Shown: piece by piece, positions 6,217 through 9,588 of the stretch | How the letters are laid out: each line of letters opens with the position of its first letter | How positions within the stretch are numbered: position 1 is the first letter of the stretch | Assembly: GCA_900313875.1 (NCBI GenBank) | Contig: OMSY01000200.1 | Coordinates: 1-9,588, forward strand | Direction of reading: 5' to 3' | Length of the DNA: 9,588 nucleotides | Source: an uncultured Actinomycetes bacterium | GTDB taxonomy: Bacteria > Actinomycetota > Coriobacteriia > Coriobacteriales > RUG844 | Program-made: the position numbers and the translations under genes | Notes under the pieces: model-generated | What the model was told of the DNA's origin: nothing | Seen by the model: only the letters and a program-made list of their open reading frames with translations | Database searches by the model: none

Positions 6217-6328
6217 GCGGTTTCGCCGTGCAGCGGATTGCCGCGCCCGTGAGGGAGCGGTTTCGTGCGCTCTGTGGCGCGCGAGGGTATGCAATGTATA
6301 CCGTTCAAGTGGGAAAATCAGGCGCCTG
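6217..6328 (+). other. Inverted-repeat-rich leader region before rpmJ
   Basis: This 112-nt stretch has several short pairings. GAGCG (6255-6259) pairs with CGCTC (6268-6272), GGTAT (6286-6290) with ATACC (6298-6302), and CAGGCGCCTG (6319-6328) is a perfect palindrome. The 9-mer GCGGTTTCG occurs twice, 40 nt apart (6217 and 6257). No ribosomal-protein leader motif that I can name is evident. Ribosomal-protein genes often carry autoregulatory leaders here, so the region may be a protein-binding leader; that is inference. Confidence 0.3.
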
Positions 6329-6372
6329 CGGCTGGGCGTGGACATACAGTGGAGCTACCGAAAGGAATCGAG

Positions 6373-6486
6373 ATGAAGGTACGTCCTTCGGTCAAGAAGA
6401 TGTGTGACAAGTGCAAGATTATCCGGCGCCATGGCAAGGTGCTCGTGATCTGCGAGAACCCGCGCCATAAGCAGCGTCAGGGCTAG
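6373..6486 (+). CDS. rpmJ: 50S ribosomal protein L36, zinc-ribbon form
   Basis: Encodes L36, the smallest 50S protein, which binds 23S rRNA near the base of the L7/L12 stalk region. The product is 37 residues, [20 protein letters not shown] and onward. C11, C14, C27 and H32 make the CxxC-C-H zinc site of the C+ paralogue, as opposed to the zinc-free C- form. An upstream in-frame ATG at 6265 would give 73 residues, but the ATG at 6373 has the conserved N-terminus and a close AAAGGA (6361-6366). It is preceded by the 192-nt infA gap and followed by rpsM after only 16 nt. Confidence 0.97.
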   Translation: MKVRPSVKKMCDKCKIIRRHGKVLVICENPRHKQRQG

Positions 6487-6489
6487 CTG

Positions 6490-6496
6490 AGAGGAG
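6490..6496 (+). promoter_or_regulatory. Strong ribosome-binding site deciding the rpsM TTG start
   Basis: AGAGGAG (6490-6496) ends 6 nt before the TTG at 6503. The next codons encode ARISGVDLP, the conserved beginning of S13. No ATG or GTG offers the same N-terminus, so the motif fixes this non-ATG start. Confidence 0.8.
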
Positions 6497-6502
6497 TATA
6501 CG

Positions 6503-6868
6503 TTGGCCCGTATCTCTGGTGTCGACCTTCCGCGTGACAAGCGCGTCGAAATCGGTCTGACTTACATCTATGGAATCGGCCGTACCACGGCCACGAAAAT
6601 CATCGAGGCGACGGGCGTCAACCCCGACACCCGCTGCAACGACCTCACCGACGAAGAGGTCTCCAAGCTTCGTGAGTACATCGATACCAACCTCCATGTA
6701 GAGGGTGACCTGCGCCGTGTCGAGTCGCAGAACATCAAGCGCCTCATGGAGATCGGCTGCTATCGCGGCCTCCGTCATCGCAGGGGTCTGCCTGTTCGTG
6801 GACAGCGCACGCATACCAATGCTCGCACGCGCAAGGGTCCGCGCAAGCAGATCGGTGGAAAGAAATAG
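6503..6868 (+). CDS. rpsM: 30S ribosomal protein S13
   Basis: Encodes S13, which sits in the 30S head, contacts 16S rRNA and the P-site tRNA, and forms inter-subunit bridges with L5 and 23S rRNA. The 121-residue product shows the helix-two-turn-helix region around [14 protein letters not shown] (21-34). The C-terminal tail signature [19 protein letters not shown] (95-113) is followed by a basic end that reaches the tRNA. It starts at TTG with a strong AGAGGAG upstream, 16 nt after rpmJ. rpsK follows after 15 nt. The order rpmJ-rpsM-rpsK-rpsD-rpoA-rplQ is the usual alpha operon of Gram-positive bacteria. Confidence 0.98.
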   Translation: MARISGVDLPRDKRVEIGLTYIYGIGRTTATKIIEATGVNPDTRCNDLTDEEVSKLREYIDTNLHVEGDLRRVESQNIKRLMEIGCYRGLRHRRGLPVRGQRTHTNARTRKGPRKQIGGKK

Positions 6869-6883
6869 GGGGCGTTCGCACAG

Positions 6884-7279
6884 ATGGCAAAGAAAAACGT
6901 ACGTACGCGCGTCAAGCGTTCCGAGCGCAAGAACATCGCGAACGGTCAGGCGCACATCAAGAGCACGTTCAACAACACGATCGTGAGCATCACGGACCCC
7001 CAGGGCAACGTCATCTCCTGGCAGTCCGCCGGTACGGTCGGTTTCAAGGGTTCGCGCAAGTCCACGCCGTTCGCTGCGCAGATGGCCGCCGAGGCCGCTG
7101 CCAAGACGGCACAGGAGCATGGCCTGCGCAAGGTCGCGGTCTTCGTCAAGGGACCGGGCTCCGGTCGTGAGACCGCCATCCGCTCGCTCCAGGCCGCTGG
7201 TCTCGAGATCGCGAGCATCCAGGACTGCACACCCATCCCGCACAACGGTTGCCGTCAGCGCAAGCGTCGTCGCGTGTAA
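6884..7279 (+). CDS. rpsK: 30S ribosomal protein S11
   Basis: Encodes S11, a platform protein of the 30S subunit near the mRNA exit channel that cooperates with S7 and S18. The 131-residue product has the basic N-terminus, the block [13 protein letters not shown] (90-102) and the C-terminal signature [18 protein letters not shown] (114-131). In many S11 proteins the residues after GCR are PP or PR; here they are QR, a mild variation. The Shine-Dalgarno is weak: AGGGGG (6867-6872), 11 nt before ATG, overlapping the rpsM stop. Coupling to rpsM translation is therefore likely. The 18-nt gap to rpsD holds only a ribosome-binding site. Confidence 0.98.
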   Translation: MAKKNVRTRVKRSERKNIANGQAHIKSTFNNTIVSITDPQGNVISWQSAGTVGFKGSRKSTPFAAQMAAEAAAKTAQEHGLRKVAVFVKGPGSGRETAIRSLQAAGLEIASIQDCTPIPHNGCRQRKRRRV

Positions 7280-7297
7280 CAGAAAGGTCGAAGAACT

Positions 7298-7924
7298 ATG
7301 GCACGTTATACCGGGGCGGACTGCAGGCTGTGCCGCCGTGAAGGTTCCAAGCTGTTCTTGAAGGGGGATCGCTGCTACACCGAGAAGTGTGCGATGGAGC
7401 GTCGTCCCTATCCTGCGGGTGAGGCCGGACACAAGCGCATCAAGGAGTCCGAGTACCGCACGCAGCTGCGTGAGAAGCAGAAGACCAAGCGTATCTATGG
7501 TCTGCTCGAGAAGCAGTTCCATCACTATTATGAGATCGCCAACCGTCAGCAGGGCATCACGGGTGAGAATCTCCTTCGCATCCTCGAGTCCCGTCTTGAC
7601 AACGTCGTGTACCGTCTGGGTTTCGCCAAGTCCCGCGATGAGGCTCGCCAGCAGGTACGTCATGGGCACATCCATGTCAACGGTCGCCGCGTCGACATCC
7701 CCTCCTTCCGCGTACGCGAGGGCGACGTCATCTCCGTCGCGCCGAAGGCGAAGGACATGCTCGTCATCAAGACCGCACTGATTTCCTCCGAGCGCATCGA
7801 GGTTCCGGGCTGGCTCGAGGTCGACATCGAGAAGCTGCAGGGTTCCGTGCTTGCGCTTCCGACGCGTGAGCAGATCACCACGGACGTCAACGAGCAGCTC
7901 ATCGTCGAGCTCTATTCGAAGTAG
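7298..7924 (+). CDS. rpsD: 30S ribosomal protein S4, zinc-binding form
   Basis: Encodes S4, a primary 16S rRNA 5'-domain binder that nucleates 30S assembly and affects decoding accuracy. The 208-residue product has four cysteines near its N-terminus (C9, C12, C26, C31), the zinc knuckle of C+ S4 proteins. The S4 RNA-binding domain at about 98-160 includes [19 protein letters not shown] (99-117) and [14 protein letters not shown] (124-137). The C-terminus carries the family ending ([11 protein letters not shown]). AGAAAGG (7281-7287) lies 10 nt before the ATG. Its position between rpsK and rpoA is usual for Actinobacteria; in Bacillus rpsD is elsewhere. In E. coli S4 represses its own operon, but no known S4 leader is evident here. 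Confidence 0.98.
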   Translation: MARYTGADCRLCRREGSKLFLKGDRCYTEKCAMERRPYPAGEAGHKRIKESEYRTQLREKQKTKRIYGLLEKQFHHYYEIANRQQGITGENLLRILESRLDNVVYRLGFAKSRDEARQQVRHGHIHVNGRRVDIPSFRVREGDVISVAPKAKDMLVIKTALISSERIEVPGWLEVDIEKLQGSVLALPTREQITTDVNEQLIVELYSK

Positions 7925-7954
7925 TAGCCAACGGACCAAGGAGGCTGGTTTCAA

Positions 7955-8896
7955 ATGACGGAGTTCATGAGGCCCCAAGTCACGATCGAGAAGATTGACG
8001 AGTCGCTTGCGCGTTATTCCGTCGAGCCGCTTGAGCGTGGCTATGGTTACACCTTGGGAAACTGCATGCGTCGTGTCCTGCTGTCCTCTTTGGACGGTGC
8101 GGCCGTCACGGCTATCAGCATCGAGGGCGTCCAGCATGAGTTCACGGCTGCCGATGGCATCGTCGAGGATGTCACGGACATCGTCCTCAACATCAAAGGC
8201 CTGGTCTTCTCGCCCATGGGCACGGGCGAGGAAGCGGTTGCCACGATCTCGGCCGTCGGGCCGTGCGTGGTCACCGGCGCGGATATCGAAGTGCCCGCCG
8301 AGTTCGTTCTCGTGAATCCGGAGCATGTCATCGCGACCCTTGCCGAAGGTGGGAGGCTCGAGATGACGATGCGCATCGGCATCGGTCGCGGCTACGTGTC
8401 CGCCGAGCGCAACAAGCGTGCGGAAGATGCCATCGGCGTCATCCCCATCGACTCCCTGTTCTCGCCTGTGCGCCGCTGCACCATGGACGTCACCGACTGC
8501 CGTGTCGGCCAGCGCACCGACTATGACCGTCTCGTCCTCGAGGTCGAGACGAACAGGTCGATCGCACCGACGGATGCGGTCTGTCAGGCGGCGAACATCA
8601 TCAACCAGCATATGAAGGCATTCCTCACGCTCAACGAGGGCGAGGAGCCCGTGGAGTCCCCGAGCATCTTCGCTCCCGAGGGTCCCACGCAGAACACCGA
8701 GCTCGAGAAGCAGGTCGAGGACCTCGACCTCTCCGTGCGCTCGTACAACTGCCTGAAGCGTGCCGGCATCCATTCGGTGCGCCAGCTGGTCGAGTTCTCT
8801 GAGAACGACTTGCTCAACATCCGCAACTTCGGCGCCAAATCGATTGAAGAGGTCAAGGACAAGCTTCAGTCGATGGGCTTGAACCTCAAGCAGTAA
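7955..8896 (+). CDS. rpoA: DNA-directed RNA polymerase alpha subunit
   Basis: Encodes alpha, whose dimer scaffolds beta and beta-prime and whose C-terminal domain contacts promoter UP elements and activators. The 313 residues form an N-terminal assembly domain (about 1-230, with LERGYGYTLGNCMRRVLLSS at 26-45), a short acidic/Pro linker (about 228-250) and a C-terminal domain (about 251-313). The DNA-contact residues of the CTD are all present: R262, N265, C266, G293, K295, S296 and E299. They match E. coli 265, 268, 269, 296, 298, 299 and 302 at a constant offset of -3, so UP-element use is expected. AAGGAGG (7938-7944) lies 10 nt before the ATG at 7955. An in-frame ATG at 7967 is a less favoured alternative. 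Confidence 0.98.
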   Translation: MTEFMRPQVTIEKIDESLARYSVEPLERGYGYTLGNCMRRVLLSSLDGAAVTAISIEGVQHEFTAADGIVEDVTDIVLNIKGLVFSPMGTGEEAVATISAVGPCVVTGADIEVPAEFVLVNPEHVIATLAEGGRLEMTMRIGIGRGYVSAERNKRAEDAIGVIPIDSLFSPVRRCTMDVTDCRVGQRTDYDRLVLEVETNRSIAPTDAVCQAANIINQHMKAFLTLNEGEEPVESPSIFAPEGPTQNTELEKQVEDLDLSVRSYNCLKRAGIHSVRQLVEFSENDLLNIRNFGAKSIEEVKDKLQSMGLNLKQ

Positions 8897-8912
8897 CAGG
8901 AGACAGATCACC

Positions 8913-9503
8913 ATGAGACACTATAAGAAGGGCCGCAAGCTCGGGACGGACTCGAGCCACACCAAGGCCATGAAGAAGAGCCTGGTCACCGCTCTGTTCG
9001 AGCATGACCGCATCAAGACCACCGAGGAGCGCGCCAAGGAGATCCGCGGCGACGTCGACAGGGTCATCACCTGGGCGAAGAAGGGCGATGTCCATTCCAG
9101 GCGTCTTGCCATGAACAAGCTCAACGACAAGGAGATCGTACGCGAGGTCTTCGAGAAGGTCGAGCAGGGTCTTTGGGCAGACCGCCAGGGCGGCTACACC
9201 CGCATCATGAAGCTCGGTACCCGCAAGGGCGATGCTGCACGCGTGGTCATCATGGAGCTCGTGACCGAGCCCGTGCAGCCCAAGGAGAAGAAGGCTGAGA
9301 AGAAGCCTGCAGCCGCACCGGCACCCAAGGCCGAGAAGCCGGCAGAGGCTGAAGAGGCTGTCGATGAAGCCGCCGAGGCCGACGAGGTAGAGGCAGAGGC
9401 AGAGGAGGCTGCGGAGGAAGAGCCTGCAGCTGACGAGGTAGTCGAGGCAGAGGAAGAGGCCGAGGAAGCCGAAGCCGAGACCGAGGAGGAGGCGGCGGAG
9501 TAG
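8913..9503 (+). CDS. rplQ: 50S ribosomal protein L17 with long acidic C-terminal extension
   Basis: Encodes L17, which binds 23S rRNA near the exit of the nascent-peptide tunnel. Residues 1-118 are the normal domain (MRHYKKGRKLGTDSSHTKAM; GYTRIMKLGTRKGDAARV at 94-111). The usual length is about 116-130, but this product has 196 residues. The added 78 comprise a Lys/Pro/Ala linker (119-142) and an acidic Ala/Glu tail (143-196) without any K, R or H; 29 of residues 145-196 are D or E. Comparable Ala/Glu tails occur on L17 of other Actinobacteria; their role is not established. The ATG has AGGAG (8898-8902) 10 nt upstream, 16 nt after rpoA. No frameshift is involved: the tail is in the same open frame, stops at TAG and is followed by a terminator hairpin. 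It is the last gene of the operon here. Confidence 0.97.
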   Translation: MRHYKKGRKLGTDSSHTKAMKKSLVTALFEHDRIKTTEERAKEIRGDVDRVITWAKKGDVHSRRLAMNKLNDKEIVREVFEKVEQGLWADRQGGYTRIMKLGTRKGDAARVVIMELVTEPVQPKEKKAEKKPAAAPAPKAEKPAEAEEAVDEAAEADEVEAEAEEAAEEEPAADEVVEAEEEAEEAEAETEEEAAE

Positions 9504-9528
9504 CCGCATCCGACAGAAACGCGAGAAG

Positions 9529-9559
9529 ACGGACCCGATGCATCCTGCATCGGGTCCGT
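9529..9559 (+). terminator. 14-bp terminator hairpin after rplQ
   Basis: ACGGACCCGATGCA (9529-9542) pairs perfectly with TGCATCGGGTCCGT (9546-9559) around a 3-nt TCC loop; the innermost pairs may open to give a larger loop. It begins 26 nt after the rplQ stop. The tail TGCCTTGCTCC is only moderately T-rich, like the other terminator-like hairpins here. It most likely ends the alpha-operon transcript, or stabilises its 3' end. Confidence 0.7.
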
Positions 9560-9588
9560 TGCCTTGCTCCCGGAGTGGGGTGGGACAG

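Noticed and set aside
6265..6372. Upstream ATG extending L36 by 36 residues
   Set aside because: L36 is almost always 37-38 residues, the ATG at 6373 gives the exact conserved N-terminus, and AAAGGA is close to it.
6419..8914. 831-codon open frame on the minus strand across rpmJ, rpsM, rpsK, rpsD and rpoA
   Set aside because: It lies wholly opposite well-recognised genes, has no homology that I recognise and crosses several gene boundaries. Codon bias in GC-rich genes removes antisense stop codons, which explains its length.
9340..9500. Repeat-like GAG/GCA-rich DNA at the end of rplQ
   Set aside because: It encodes the Ala/Glu tail in frame and has no constant repeat unit, so it is low-complexity coding sequence rather than a tandem repeat or CRISPR.
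8886..9550. Minus-strand frames opposite rplQ, rich in leucine/cysteine or in serine/alanine
   Set aside because: They arise from the repetitive GAG/GCC codons of the L17 acidic tail read backwards; no ribosome-binding site or recognisable domain was seen.
1..9588. Search for mobile elements, tRNAs, rRNAs and CRISPR arrays
   Set aside because: No transposase, terminal repeats, cloverleaf-like segment or regularly spaced repeats were seen. Gene order is that of an undisturbed core operon.

Overview
This window is a conserved information-processing locus: the distal half of the spc ribosomal-protein operon followed by the alpha operon, all on the + strand. The order is rpsH-rplF-rplR-rpsE-rpmD-rplO-secY-adk, then map, then infA-rpmJ-rpsM-rpsK-rpsD-rpoA-rplQ. 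Sixteen protein-coding genes fill nearly all of the sequence. No tRNA, rRNA, mobile element, CRISPR array or unknown protein-coding gene was found.

The organism is a high-GC bacterium, probably an actinobacterium of the Coriobacteriia (Collinsella/Olsenella/Atopobium-like). This is inference from three points: G/C-rich codon third positions; the gene order secY-adk-map-infA-rpmJ-rpsM-rpsK-rpsD-rpoA-rplQ, which is typical of Gram-positive bacteria; and an Ala/Glu-rich C-terminal tail on L17 as in many Actinobacteria, combined with zinc-type S4 and zinc-type adenylate kinase, which are more Firmicutes-like than Streptomyces/Mycobacterium-like. No species can be named from this alone.

Layout: 1-2731 carries six ribosomal proteins (S8, L6, L18, S5, L30, L15). 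rplO overlaps secY (2725-4011), whose GTG start lies in a small hairpin. A perfect 13-bp hairpin separates secY from adk (4067-4693), and a GC-rich terminator-like hairpin follows adk. A 236-nt gap with possible structure leads to map (4930-5709). A 249-nt gap with a plausible promoter leads to infA (TTG start, 5959-6180). A 192-nt gap with a candidate promoter and several short inverted repeats leads to rpmJ-rpsM-rpsK-rpsD-rpoA-rplQ (6373-9503), which closes with a 14-bp terminator-like hairpin.

Functionally the genes form a coordinated growth module: 30S and 50S assembly proteins, the SecY translocation channel, adenylate kinase for nucleotide balance, methionine aminopeptidase for N-terminal processing, initiation factor IF-1 and the RNA polymerase alpha subunit. 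The proteins are ordinary. The points worth a second look are non-coding or architectural: hairpins in the rpmD-rplO, secY-adk, adk-map and infA-rpmJ gaps, the rplO/secY coupling, the long acidic L17 tail and a shortened zinc LID in Adk. I do not see a previously undescribed biological system here.
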